Below, one piece after another: positions 36,107-46,167 of a stretch of DNA of 64,000 nt. The notes beneath the pieces are model-generated. The model did not search any database. It was not told the origin of the DNA and saw only the letters and a list, made by a program, of their open reading frames with translations. The translations under genes were made by a program, and so were the position numbers. Numbering within the stretch: position 1 is the first letter of the stretch; each line of letters starts with the position of its first letter. This stretch comes from Gracilimonas sp040882225 (GTDB lineage: Bacteria; Bacteroidota; Rhodothermia; Balneolales; Balneolaceae). The DNA lies in NCBI GenBank assembly GCA_040882225.1, contig JBBEBR010000022.1, forward strand, positions 186,001 to 250,000. Reading direction: 5' to 3'.

Positions 36107-37570
36107 TTAATCTACATCCCACCAAACATGGGTACTTGCCACATCAGGGCCTTGATCAGAAACCGCTGCATTATAGCTGGCTTCATTAACAAGAGACTCA
36201 GTACTTGGATACATGAATCGAAGAGGTATTTGTCCATCAGGAGTAAGAGCACGGTCATGTGGCTCTAATTCAGGATAGTCTAATCTTCTCCACTCAGCCC
36301 AAGCCTCATATCCATTTGGATAGAGAGCAACCCACTTTTGGGTACCAATCTTTTGATCCCAGTCAGCTGATACATAAGCAACTTCAGGTTGTGCTACATA
36401 AGCAGCAAAATTGGCAGCGTCAAAGACACCCCATTGTGTCCAAGAAGCTTCTATAGCATCTAAGTATAGATCTTGGGCAACACCTGTAATCCATCCCCGC
36501 TCAACAGCTTCTGCTTGTGCGAATAGCAATTCAGAAATTGTGATTATTGGAAGTGGAGCATTTTGCATGCCAACATTAGGTCCGCCTGCGCCAACAGCTG
36601 ATCCAGGAAAGGAGATGGTAGAGTTTGTAACGTCTCCAGGGTTTGGAGCGTCATAATCCATTGGTACAATTTCGTCGAATGTTGCTACGCCGTCATTGTT
36701 ACTTGCATCAGGTGCAGGGTTAGCGTATACAAGCACACGATGGTCTTCCAGATCCAACATATAATCACCCAACACATCCGCGAGGGCATAATCTGTACGG
36801 GTTCTGAATCGTCTGTACCAAGGGTTTTCATTAGCAGCATCTGCAAGGTAAGGATACATTACATCTTCTGTAATTAATCCATCATTCACAGCATCAACAA
36901 ATTCAGCTTCAGCTAAAGCTTCATTTGCATCAGCCATTCGGAGTGCAATTCTGGCTCTCAAGCTATTTGCAAACAGCGCCCATGCGTCCATATCTCCACC
37001 GAAAATAATGTCACCGTTTACACCGGTACCACCATCCATTCCGGCTACTGCTTCTTTTAACTCATTTACAAGATCTGCATAGATGTCTTCTTGTGAATCG
37101 TAAGCGGGAGCTAAATTTTCTCTTCCCTGCAACGCTTCAGAGTAAGGAATTGCTCCCCAACGGTCTGTCATCATATGAAAGAAATATACCTTCAGAATTC
37201 TGGCTGCTGCTATTTGGTTAGCATTACTGCCACCAGCAAGAGCATCGCCTTTGGTTTCTTCATTAGTATTTTGTTCAATGATGGTATTTAAGTCCTGAAG
37301 AGGACCGTAGTACCAGCTGTTGAAATTAGCTTCGGTATTTGAATACCGAACACCATCATCATACTGAGTGTCAGTCATGTACTGTACGTAAAGGTTGCCG
37401 GGTACAGCACCTATTATATCACTCATGCTACGTTCAGCACCAGTAAGAAGCAGGTCGGTTCTAACTTCGGAAGGATTGTTACTATCTACGTTTAGATCTC
37501 CGAAATCATCACAACCCACTAATAGTACCGTCAGTAACATGACTGATGCTATTTTTTTTATTGGATTCAT
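36107..37570 (-). CDS. SusD/RagB-like nutrient-binding lipoprotein, SusD-like_2 type (pair 2)
   Basis: A 487-residue lipoprotein; lipobox LLVGC gives Cys at residue 20. It belongs to the SusD-like_2 group: DFGDLNVDSNNP and LLLTGAERSMSDIIG early in the mature part, YSEALQGRENLAPAYDSQ (about 144-161), LFANSLRARIALRMA in the middle, and the conserved PNGYEAWAEWRRLDYPEL (about 427-444). The ATG at 37570 gives the shortest proper leader; the frame extends to 37594. It follows its SusC partner by 37 bases. Very similar to the protein at 41160-42626, so this is a tandem duplicate. Confidence 0.93.
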   Translation of the reverse strand: MNPIKKIASVMLLTVLLVGCDDFGDLNVDSNNPSEVRTDLLLTGAERSMSDIIGAVPGNLYVQYMTDTQYDDGVRYSNTEANFNSWYYGPLQDLNTIIEQNTNEETKGDALAGGSNANQIAAARILKVYFFHMMTDRWGAIPYSEALQGRENLAPAYDSQEDIYADLVNELKEAVAGMDGGTGVNGDIIFGGDMDAWALFANSLRARIALRMADANEALAEAEFVDAVNDGLITEDVMYPYLADAANENPWYRRFRTRTDYALADVLGDYMLDLEDHRVLVYANPAPDASNNDGVATFDEIVPMDYDAPNPGDVTNSTISFPGSAVGAGGPNVGMQNAPLPIITISELLFAQAEAVERGWITGVAQDLYLDAIEASWTQWGVFDAANFAAYVAQPEVAYVSADWDQKIGTQKWVALYPNGYEAWAEWRRLDYPELEPHDRALTPDGQIPLRFMYPSTESLVNEASYNAAVSDQGPDVASTHVWWDVD

Positions 37571-37607
37571 AATATTGTTTTTTTGAAAGTTCATAAAAAT
37601 CTATTGT

Positions 37608-40600
37608 TTAGAAGCTGACGTTAATGTTAAAGCCGATAGAGCGTGTGCCCGGTAGGCCGCCACCTTCCCACCATCCAAATCCATTACCATTGTTCTGGAT
37701 TATAGAAGGATCGATGCCATCTTCGCTAGCGTAAATCAACCATGCGTTTTGGATATCTAAAGCAAAGCTTGCACGTTGAATAGGCAGGTTGCTTATCAGA
37801 TTTGCTGGCAGATTGTATGTTAGTTTTACTTCGCGAAGCTTAACAAAGCTTGCATCTTTAAACCAACGCTCTTTATTCTGGTATTGCTCGTAAAAATAAT
37901 AGCTTGATTCTCTTAAATAAGCTACATCATTACCATTAGCATCCACACCCTCTGTTAATGCGCCACCTGATTCAGGAGATGCATCACCTAAAGGAACAGA
38001 TACTACTACGTTACCATTGGAATCTAACACTGGATCACGTACTGGGTTTCCTAATGTGTTGTTACCTACAGTAAGCGCACTAACACCGGTTGAGAAACCA
38101 AACATTTGGTTAACAGAATAGAAGTTTCCTCCTTTTTGGTACTCAATAAAAGTTCCAAGAGAGAAGTCTTTGTAATCTATTCCAAGATTTATACCACCAT
38201 TCCAGTCAGGTAGAATATTTCCAAGCACTTTATTATTCTCAATTGCATAAGAACCGTTAGAATTTACAATTCTTTTACCAGTTCCTTCATGAATGGCATA
38301 TCCACCATAACCACCGGTAGTAACTACTGTTCCCCATTCTTCGCCTTCAGTAGCATATAAACCAGCACCAAAAGCAGCATTCTCGAGAATACGAGTAGAG
38401 ATTCCGTCGGCTAATTCATTTACTTCAGAATAACTGGTAGACCAGTTAACGTCTAAATCAACATTAAGATCAGTTGACTGAACTAAAGTAGCACCTAAAG
38501 CCACTTCCAATCCTGTAGTGGTGAATTTACCAGCGTTCACGATAGATGCACTGAAACCACTGGATCCTGGCACTGCAAGGCTAAGAATCTCGTTTTCACG
38601 AACTGAGTTGTAGTAGTTGATATCTGTTCTCAAACGGCCATTAAGGAATCGAAGATCAACGCCAAATTCATAATCTGAAGAAACAGATGGTTGAATATTT
38701 GGGTTGGTTAATGTATTTGGAACTGTTTGTGTAGGCTGGCTGCCATAAGGTGTACCTGAACTGTATGTTTGGAATACATTATATGGGTTCAAGTCGTTAC
38801 CTACCTGGGCAATAGAAGCACGCAGCTTACCAAAACTTAGTATGCTTTGATTATCGAAGGCGCCAAACTCAGTGAATACTAAACTGGCTGAAAGGCCATA
38901 GTAAAGATTTGAGTTGTCATCTGCAGGCAAAGCTGAAGACCAGTCGTTACGTAAAGAACCATCAACATAAATCAGATCCTGATAACCAATGGTAGCTGTA
39001 CCAAAAATACTATTAACCTGCTTCTGCTCATTATAGTTAGAAACACCAGGCCGGTTAATAGAAGCCGCAATATTGAAGAAGTTAGGTGTTGAAAGTCCAC
39101 CAACTGTTTGTTGAATTAATGAGCTGTAGTCCTCAGTTCTTATGTTACCACCGGCATAACCGTCAACGGTAAAGTCTTGGAAACTTTCAGAATACTGAGC
39201 GCCAATTTCATAATTCACTTCTCTTCTTGAACGCTGTGCTACATAATACCAATCTTCTTCTAACCCGCCAGTTGCAATGCGATCTTCGGCAGTAAAGCTA
39301 TAAGTATCAAGGTGTAGTTTACCTATCAACTCAATATTATTATTTACATTGTAATTCATGGAGTAATTACCATAAACACGATCTCTGTCATCATTTGACA
39401 CATTCTCGTTTACAGAGAAATATGGACTATCCCAATAAAGAGGTCTTGTATCTGACGGAGAGCGAATATTCCAGGTAGTTAATGTACCATCGGAAGTTCT
39501 GTATTCTTTCAGTTTCTCAATATCGAGCTGACGCTGGAACCACTGGTTCATAGCTTGTACTGGGTTACCCTGTGTTGCAGAATATCCCTGGGCAGGACGT
39601 CCTTCAGCCTGTGTATTCACGTAGTTGAAAGAAATTCTTGAAGTAAAGCGATCTGAATGGCTCAACGCTCCACTGAAGTTGATGGCATTTTTATCAAGTG
39701 AGGAATTCGGAAGAACACCACCTTGATTTGTATTACTTAAACCTACACGGTAAGAAGAGTTGTTTGAACCACCAGCTACCGAAAGGTTAGTAGCTACTTT
39801 TATACCAGTTTCAAAGAAATCTCTAACATTGTTAGGATTTGCTTCGAGAGGTACTTCTTTACCATAATCGTCTTGTCCGTCGCCATCAAAATCATGATGG
39901 AACCAAGACCACCAAGGGCGGTACATCTGTCCATCAATTTTTGGACCCCAGCTTTCATCAGCTGCATAGTTCAATCCTTTTACAGTAGCTCCTGTTTCAG
40001 GATCGGTTAAATCAAGTAGACTTTGGGTATAACCACCAGCATATTCGTTCTGATACTCTGGAAGAACATATACATTCTCAAAATAAGTGCTATTTGAGAA
40101 GTTAACCTGGATAGGCTGATTTTGACTCATTTGGCCTTTTTTGGTCTCAATAAGAATCACACCATTAGAAGCACGGTTACCATACAATGCAGCAGCAGCA
40201 GCGCCTTTAAGCACAGATACTGACTGAACACTTTGTAAGTTTAAGTCAGAAGCAAGGTTTCCTAAATCTCTACCGGTTGATGTTCCACCAATTACGAAAG
40301 AGCTGTTATCGATAGGAGTACCATCAACAACAAATAAAGGCTGTCCTTCAGAAAGGCCGTTTGTACCACGGATCCTAATTCTTTCAGAACCACCAATGTT
40401 GGCGCCAGAACTTCCAACAACCTGAACACCTGCGATCTTCCCTGCAAGTGCACCAACAATGTTGTTTTCACTTACTCTTGTTACCGCTTCTGCATCAATA
40501 GACTGAACAGAGTAACCAATTGACTTTTCTTGTCGGGTTAAACCGAAAGCAGTTACAACAAGACCATCTAATTGTTGTGTGTCTGGTGATAGTTGAATGT

Positions 40601-40889
40601 CAAAATTAGTTCTTCCCGAACCAATTGTTACTTCTTCTTCATAGGTAATGAAACCTACGTAACTGGCTCGTATGGTATAAGTACCAGATGGTAAACCAGT
40701 TATTTCATAGTTTCCGTTAACGTCTGTTGGTGTTCCTCTTTCGAGTTCAACAATCAGCACGTTTACGCCTGGGAGTTCTTCTCCAGTATCTCCACTCGTT
40801 ATTTGCCCGCTCAATGTTCCGCTTTGTGCAAAAGCAGTATTAACTGCTAATAAAGCGAACAAAGCCACGGTAAGTAGCCTTTTAATCAT
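37608..40889 (-). CDS. SusC/RagA-family TonB-linked outer-membrane protein (pair 2)
   Basis: A 1093-residue TonB-dependent transporter. Signal ends at NTAFAQ (about residue 22), followed by a carboxypeptidase-regulatory-like domain (TGEELPGVNVLIV and GNYEITGLPSGTYTIRA), then the plug with LVVTAFGLTRQEKSIGYSVQ (about 109-128; FG replaces the usual YG) and VSVLKGAAAAALYGNRASNG (about 223-242), and barrel strands to a terminal INVSF. It is closely related to the protein at 42661-45948, with runs of identical residues. Paired with the SusD-like_2 lipoprotein downstream. Substrate unknown. Confidence 0.94.
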   Translation of the reverse strand: MIKRLLTVALFALLAVNTAFAQSGTLSGQITSGDTGEELPGVNVLIVELERGTPTDVNGNYEITGLPSGTYTIRASYVGFITYEEEVTIGSGRTNFDIQLSPDTQQLDGLVVTAFGLTRQEKSIGYSVQSIDAEAVTRVSENNIVGALAGKIAGVQVVGSSGANIGGSERIRIRGTNGLSEGQPLFVVDGTPIDNSSFVIGGTSTGRDLGNLASDLNLQSVQSVSVLKGAAAAALYGNRASNGVILIETKKGQMSQNQPIQVNFSNSTYFENVYVLPEYQNEYAGGYTQSLLDLTDPETGATVKGLNYAADESWGPKIDGQMYRPWWSWFHHDFDGDGQDDYGKEVPLEANPNNVRDFFETGIKVATNLSVAGGSNNSSYRVGLSNTNQGGVLPNSSLDKNAINFSGALSHSDRFTSRISFNYVNTQAEGRPAQGYSATQGNPVQAMNQWFQRQLDIEKLKEYRTSDGTLTTWNIRSPSDTRPLYWDSPYFSVNENVSNDDRDRVYGNYSMNYNVNNNIELIGKLHLDTYSFTAEDRIATGGLEEDWYYVAQRSRREVNYEIGAQYSESFQDFTVDGYAGGNIRTEDYSSLIQQTVGGLSTPNFFNIAASINRPGVSNYNEQKQVNSIFGTATIGYQDLIYVDGSLRNDWSSALPADDNSNLYYGLSASLVFTEFGAFDNQSILSFGKLRASIAQVGNDLNPYNVFQTYSSGTPYGSQPTQTVPNTLTNPNIQPSVSSDYEFGVDLRFLNGRLRTDINYYNSVRENEILSLAVPGSSGFSASIVNAGKFTTTGLEVALGATLVQSTDLNVDLDVNWSTSYSEVNELADGISTRILENAAFGAGLYATEGEEWGTVVTTGGYGGYAIHEGTGKRIVNSNGSYAIENNKVLGNILPDWNGGINLGIDYKDFSLGTFIEYQKGGNFYSVNQMFGFSTGVSALTVGNNTLGNPVRDPVLDSNGNVVVSVPLGDASPESGGALTEGVDANGNDVAYLRESSYYFYEQYQNKERWFKDASFVKLREVKLTYNLPANLISNLPIQRASFALDIQNAWLIYASEDGIDPSIIQNNGNGFGWWEGGGLPGTRSIGFNINVSF

Positions 40890-41100
40890 AGATAACCTCT
40901 ATTTTGTTGATTTTTGTATTTGACTTTTTGTCAATGTGAAATTTGCTTCGCAAGAAACAAAGATTATAAGTAAAACAAAAGCTATTTTTTTAGTAATAAA
41001 AATACAATAGGGGGTTGTAAAAAGTTAAAATGAATACTTGAATGGGATAGTCTGAGGAAATTTTAACGTTGATTTTTTTAAGTACCCGACGGAAATAAAA

Positions 41101-41128
41101 AAAAAGGCTCCTTTAAAGGAGCCTTTTT
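41101..41128 (-). terminator. Rho-independent terminator of SusCD pair 3
   Basis: A perfect palindrome AAAAAGGCTCCTTTAAAGGA continuing to GCCTTTTT, with T runs on both sides, so it could work in either direction. It lies about 30 bases past the stop of the SusD-like gene of pair 3. The stem core matches the terminator of pair 2. Confidence 0.88.
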
Positions 41129-41159
41129 TAGAGCAGTACCAATAGTTTTGACACAAAAA

Positions 41160-42626
41160 TCAATCCACGTCCCACCACAGTCTTGTATCAGGAGTGTCAG
41201 GCCCTTGTGCGGCAACAGCGGCGTCATAACTTTCAGTATTTATTTCAGCCTCCGTGCTTGGATATACGTGCCGGCGGGGGATTTCCCCACTTGCATTTAA
41301 GGCAAAGGGATGAGGCACTAATTCTGGATAATCTAACCTTCTCCATTCAGCCCAGGCCTCATAACCATTAGGATATAATGCAATCCATTTTTGGTAACCT
41401 ATTTTAGCTTCCCATTCGGCAGACACATAAGCAACTTCGGGCTGGGCTATGTATGCTGCAAAGGTAACTTCTTCATACCTATTCCATTGCATCCAGGAAG
41501 CTTCAATTCCAGCCAGGTATAGTTCTTCTGCGGCATTAGCAGTCCAGCCACGCTCAGCGGCTTCAGCTTGTGCAAAATTCAATTCTGCTACTGTTATGAT
41601 GGGCAGAGGAGCATTTTGCTCTCCCACATTAGGGCCACCAGCTCCAATTGCAGCGCCTGGAAAAGATATTGATGCATTGGTAATATCTCCTGCATTCTCT
41701 GCATCATAAGGCATGCCGTTTATTTCATCAAAGGTAACCTCGTTGTCATTATTATCTAAATCAGGAGCCGGATTGGCATATTCGAGTACTCTGTAATCCC
41801 CTAAGGCAATCATGGTATCAGCGAGTACATCCGAAATAGCATAATCGGTACGTGTTCTGAACCGTGTATACCAGGGGTTTTCATTCACTGCATCAGCCAA
41901 ATAGGGATACAATACATCATTTGTAATCAATCCAGCATTTATCGCAGCGGTAAACTCTGATTCCGCCAAAGTTGGATTTGAATCGGCCATACGAAGTGCA
42001 ATTCTGGCCCGGAGGCTATTAGCGAATAATGCCCATTGATCCATATCTCCGCTAAAAATAATATCACCAGCTACGCCATCTCCGTCATCCATTTGAGCAA
42101 CGGCTTCACTTAGCTCATTCACCAAATCTTCATAGATATCTGGTTGCTGATCGTAAGAGGGATTTAAATTTTCCCGGCCTTGCAGAGCCTCAGAATAAGG
42201 TATAGCTCCCCAGCGGTCAGTCATCATATGATAGAAATATGCCTTGAGAATACGCGCTGCTGCTATCTGATTGGCATTACTACCATTCTCTACAGCTGCT
42301 ATATCACGAGTTTCCTCATTTGTATTTACTTCAATCATGGTTTCCAAATCTTTAAGAGGTCCGGAGTACCACGTATTAAAATTGAAGCTGGTGATTGAGT
42401 ATTGTGAAGCATCTGTATACTGTGTTTCAGCAAGATACTGAGACCAAACAGCCCCGGTTGTAGCGCCTACCACGTCACTCATGCTGCGTTGAGCATTGGT
42501 TAGCAATAAAGCGGTATCAACTTCCTGGGGGTTATTCGTATCTACGTTTAGGTCTCCGAAATCATCACAACTCGTAATAAATGCTGTTAACAACACAACG
42601 AGAGTTATTCTCTTCATTGCATTCAT
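41160..42626 (-). CDS. SusD/RagB-like nutrient-binding lipoprotein, SusD-like_2 type (pair 3)
   Basis: A 488-residue lipoprotein, lipobox FITSC with Cys at residue 20. It has the same landmarks as its paralogue at 36107-37570: DFGDLNVDTNNPQEV, SLRARIALRMADSNP, and PNGYEAWAEWRRLDYPELVP, and the same C-terminal LWWDVD. I chose the ATG at 42626, matching the start of the paralogue; an in-frame ATG at 42650 also exists. It follows the SusC partner by 34 bases. The high similarity to pair 2 points to a recent duplication of the whole pair. Confidence 0.93.
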   Translation of the reverse strand: MNAMKRITLVVLLTAFITSCDDFGDLNVDTNNPQEVDTALLLTNAQRSMSDVVGATTGAVWSQYLAETQYTDASQYSITSFNFNTWYSGPLKDLETMIEVNTNEETRDIAAVENGSNANQIAAARILKAYFYHMMTDRWGAIPYSEALQGRENLNPSYDQQPDIYEDLVNELSEAVAQMDDGDGVAGDIIFSGDMDQWALFANSLRARIALRMADSNPTLAESEFTAAINAGLITNDVLYPYLADAVNENPWYTRFRTRTDYAISDVLADTMIALGDYRVLEYANPAPDLDNNDNEVTFDEINGMPYDAENAGDITNASISFPGAAIGAGGPNVGEQNAPLPIITVAELNFAQAEAAERGWTANAAEELYLAGIEASWMQWNRYEEVTFAAYIAQPEVAYVSAEWEAKIGYQKWIALYPNGYEAWAEWRRLDYPELVPHPFALNASGEIPRRHVYPSTEAEINTESYDAAVAAQGPDTPDTRLWWDVD

Positions 42627-42660
42627 TGTTATTTTCTTTAAAGCTTTCATAATTTTGTTA

Positions 42661-45600
42661 TTAGAAACTGAGGTTAATATTGAATCCTATTGAGCGAGTG
42701 CCTGGTAAACCACCACCTTCCCAGAAGCCAAAACCAGCACCGTTATTTTGTATTATTGAAGGATCAACTCCTTCTTCGCTGGAATACAATAACAACGCGT
42801 TTTGAATGTCTAAAGCTATACTGGCATTTTGGATTGGGAGGTTACTAATAAGATTTCCAGGAAGGTTATAGGTAAGTTTTACTTCACGGAGTTTGATATA
42901 ACTCGCATCCATCAACCATCTTTCTTTATTATAGAACTGCTCAAAGTAATGCAGAGAAGCTTGTCGCAGGTAAGCCACTTCATTGCCATTTTCATCTACA
43001 CCTTCTACTAAAGCTCCTCCCGAAGCAGGATCCGCATCACCTAAAGAAACAGAACTTACCTCGTTGCCACCAGAGTCTAATACAGGGTCTCGAACTGGAT
43101 TGCCTAAAGTATTATTACCTACAGTATTGGCATGCAAACCTGAATAGGTGCCAAACATCTGGCTTACTGAATAGAATCGCCCACCTTTTTGGAATTCGAA
43201 AAATGTTCCTAAACTGAAGTTTCTGAAAGCCACATCCAGGTTGAAGCCACCAGTCCAGTCTGGCAGAATATTGCCTATTTCCTTGTTTGCTTCTAATGCG
43301 TAGGTGCCGTTATCATTAACTATTCTTCGGCCTTGATCATCCAGCAGATAACCACCATAACCGCTTGTAGTAATTACAGTTCCCCATTCCTCGCCCTCTC
43401 TTGCATATAACCCCACTCCAAAAGAGGCATTTTCGAGTACACGAGAAGTAATCCCTTCTGCCAATTCATTAACCACAGAGTGGCTTGTTGCCCAGTTAAG
43501 AGCCATATCCACCTCCAGGTCGTTGGTTTGTACGGCAGTCGCACCTAAAGCAACTTCCAAGCCTGTGGTGGTAAAATTACCAGCATTAACAACAGATTGT
43601 TCATATCCGCTCGAGCCAGGAATAACAAGATTCAGAATCTCATCTTCCCGCACAGAGTTATAATAGTTAATGTCTGCTCTTAAACGTCCGCCAAGAAATC
43701 GAAGATCTACTCCAAATTCATAATCTGAAGAAACAGAAGGCCTGATATCAGGATTGTTCAAGACATCAGGAACTGTTTGAGCAGGTGTTGATCCATAAGG
43801 ATCAGCGGTGCTGAATGTCTGAAATACTTGATAAGGGTTAAGGTCATTCCCTACCTGTGCGATTGAAGCACGCAGCTTACCAAAACTTAAGATGCTTTGA
43901 TTTTCAAATGCGCCAAATTCAGTGAATACTAAACTGGCGGAAAGCCCATAATATAAATTGGAGTTATCGTCTGCGGGTAAGGTAGAAGACCAATCGTTTC
44001 GAAGTGAGGCATCAAGATATATAAGATCCTGAAACCCAAATGTGACCGTACCAAAAACGCTATTTACTTGTTTCTCTTGGTTGAAGTTGGAAACATTTGG
44101 ACGATTGATGGAAGCATCTATATTGAAGAAGTTTGGCGTTGAAAGCCCGCCTACGGTTTGTTGGATAAGAGAACTGAAATTCTCTGTTCTTATGTTTCCT
44201 CCCACATAGCCGTCTAAAGTGAAATTTTCAAAGGTATTAGCATATTGCGCACCTACTTCATAGTTCACTTCACGGCGTGATCTTTGTGCTACATAATACC
44301 AGTCTTCCTCTAATCCACCAGTGGCAATTCGATCTTCCACAGTAAATGAATAAGTATCCAGGTGAACTTTACCAATCACGTCTATTGAAGGATTTAGGCT
44401 ATAGGCCATAGTATAATTTCCATAAACCCGGTCCCTGTCATCATTTGAAACATTCTCGTTTACAGAGAAAAAAGGGCTGTCCCAGTACAGTGGCCTTGTA
44501 TCCGACGGTGAGCGAATATTCCAGGTCGTAGGAGTTCCAGTAGAAGTTCTGTATTCCCTTAATTTGTCCATATCTAACTGTCGTTGGAACCACTGGTTGA
44601 AAGATTGAACAGCATTTCCCTGAACAGCGGAATAACCTTGTGCCGGGCGGCCTTCAGCTTGTGTATTTACATAATTGAAGGCGATACTGGAAGTAAATCG
44701 TTCTGAATGGCTTAGTGCTCCACTAAAGTTAATGGCATTCTTATCCAGAGATGAATTAGGAATAACCCCCGCCTGATTAGTATTACTTAAACCTACACGG
44801 TACGAGGCATTAGATGAGCCGCCTGAAATTGCAAGGTTATTAGAGATACGTACACCTGTATCAAAAAAGTTGCGGACGTTATCAGGGTTTGACTCTAATG
44901 GTATTTCTGTGCCATAGTCATCATTGCCGTCACCAGTAAAATCATGATGGAACCAAGACCACCACGGGCGGTACATTTGCCCTTCCATGGGCGGACCCCA
45001 GCTTTCATCGGCCGCGTAGTTCAAACCCATTACCGTAGCACCGGTTTCAGGGTCAGTATATTCAATTAAATTTTGATTATACCCACCAGCGTACTCATTC
45101 TGATATTCTGGAAGAATGTAGACATTCTCAAAATATGTGCTGTTAGAGAAATTTATCCTAATCGGCTGATTCGCATCCATTTGGCCTTTTTTTGTGGTGA
45201 TTAAAATCACCCCGTTCGAAGCCCGGTTACCATATAAAGCTGCGGCAGCGGCTCCTTTCAGCACAGAAATAGATTCCACACTTTGGAGGTTTAAATCGGA
45301 GGCAAGGTTTCCTAAATCTCTACCCAAAGATTGTCCCGTTCCGGGGTTAACAAGAAAAGAGGAGTTGTCAATGGGCGTACCATCAACGACAAAAAGAGGC
45401 TGTTCGTCAGAAAGCCCGTTAGTGCCACGAATCCTAATTCTTTCGGTGCCTCCGAGATTTGCACCAGAACTTCCAACTACTTGTACACCCGCTATTTTAC
45501 CTGCAAGTGCTCCAACAATATTGTTCTCGCTTACACGCGTCACAGATTCTTCATCTATAGACTGAACCGAATAACCAATAGATTTTTCTGCTCGTGTTAA

Positions 45601-45948
45601 GCCGAATGCCGTTACAATCACACCTTCTAATTGCTGAGTATCGGGTTCTAATTCCACGTCAAAAGTATTCTCACCTTCGGCGATTGTTACTTGTTCTTCA
45701 TAAGAAACAAAACCCACGTAACTGGCTCTTACGGTGTAAGTACCTACGGGAATACCGGTAATTTCATAATTACCTTCAACATCAGTTGGGGTACCTCTTT
45801 CGAGTTCAACAATCAGCACGTTTACGCCAGGGAGTTCTTCGCCTGTATCTCCACTTGTAATTTGACCGCTTAATGTGCCGGTTTGTGCAACTGCAATATT
45901 AATAGAAAATACTGCTAACACGGATAGGAATATTAGCCTTCTTAACAT
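42661..45948 (-). CDS. SusC/RagA-family TonB-linked outer-membrane protein (pair 3)
   Basis: A 1095-residue TonB-dependent transporter, near-twin of the protein at 37608-40889. Signal ends at NIAVAQ (about 22), then a carboxypeptidase-regulatory-like domain, plug signature VIVTAFGLTRAEKSIGYSVQ and SISVLKGAAAAALYGNRAS, and a barrel ending INLSF. Differences to pair 2 are spread over extracellular-type loops, for example the insertion NPGTGQSLG near residue 200, which may alter ligand choice. A good Shine-Dalgarno (AGAGAGG) precedes the ATG. Substrate unknown. Confidence 0.94.
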   Translation of the reverse strand: MLRRLIFLSVLAVFSINIAVAQTGTLSGQITSGDTGEELPGVNVLIVELERGTPTDVEGNYEITGIPVGTYTVRASYVGFVSYEEQVTIAEGENTFDVELEPDTQQLEGVIVTAFGLTRAEKSIGYSVQSIDEESVTRVSENNIVGALAGKIAGVQVVGSSGANLGGTERIRIRGTNGLSDEQPLFVVDGTPIDNSSFLVNPGTGQSLGRDLGNLASDLNLQSVESISVLKGAAAAALYGNRASNGVILITTKKGQMDANQPIRINFSNSTYFENVYILPEYQNEYAGGYNQNLIEYTDPETGATVMGLNYAADESWGPPMEGQMYRPWWSWFHHDFTGDGNDDYGTEIPLESNPDNVRNFFDTGVRISNNLAISGGSSNASYRVGLSNTNQAGVIPNSSLDKNAINFSGALSHSERFTSSIAFNYVNTQAEGRPAQGYSAVQGNAVQSFNQWFQRQLDMDKLREYRTSTGTPTTWNIRSPSDTRPLYWDSPFFSVNENVSNDDRDRVYGNYTMAYSLNPSIDVIGKVHLDTYSFTVEDRIATGGLEEDWYYVAQRSRREVNYEVGAQYANTFENFTLDGYVGGNIRTENFSSLIQQTVGGLSTPNFFNIDASINRPNVSNFNQEKQVNSVFGTVTFGFQDLIYLDASLRNDWSSTLPADDNSNLYYGLSASLVFTEFGAFENQSILSFGKLRASIAQVGNDLNPYQVFQTFSTADPYGSTPAQTVPDVLNNPDIRPSVSSDYEFGVDLRFLGGRLRADINYYNSVREDEILNLVIPGSSGYEQSVVNAGNFTTTGLEVALGATAVQTNDLEVDMALNWATSHSVVNELAEGITSRVLENASFGVGLYAREGEEWGTVITTSGYGGYLLDDQGRRIVNDNGTYALEANKEIGNILPDWTGGFNLDVAFRNFSLGTFFEFQKGGRFYSVSQMFGTYSGLHANTVGNNTLGNPVRDPVLDSGGNEVSSVSLGDADPASGGALVEGVDENGNEVAYLRQASLHYFEQFYNKERWLMDASYIKLREVKLTYNLPGNLISNLPIQNASIALDIQNALLLYSSEEGVDPSIIQNNGAGFGFWEGGGLPGTRSIGFNINLSF

Positions 45949-46167
45949 AAGAAACCTCTCTCTTTTATTTTATATCTCTCTTAGTAATACTTTTTATTAT
46001 AAAACTAACACTCATAATAAATCACTAACGAATCAACAAAATATTTAACATAATTTCAATTGTTCTGTGAATTATATAAAAAAATGAAAATAAAATATAA
46101 GTTTCAGAAAAAGGAAAATTTATGTAATAAAAAAAGTATTATAAAATGTAATAATTATATAGAAAGG

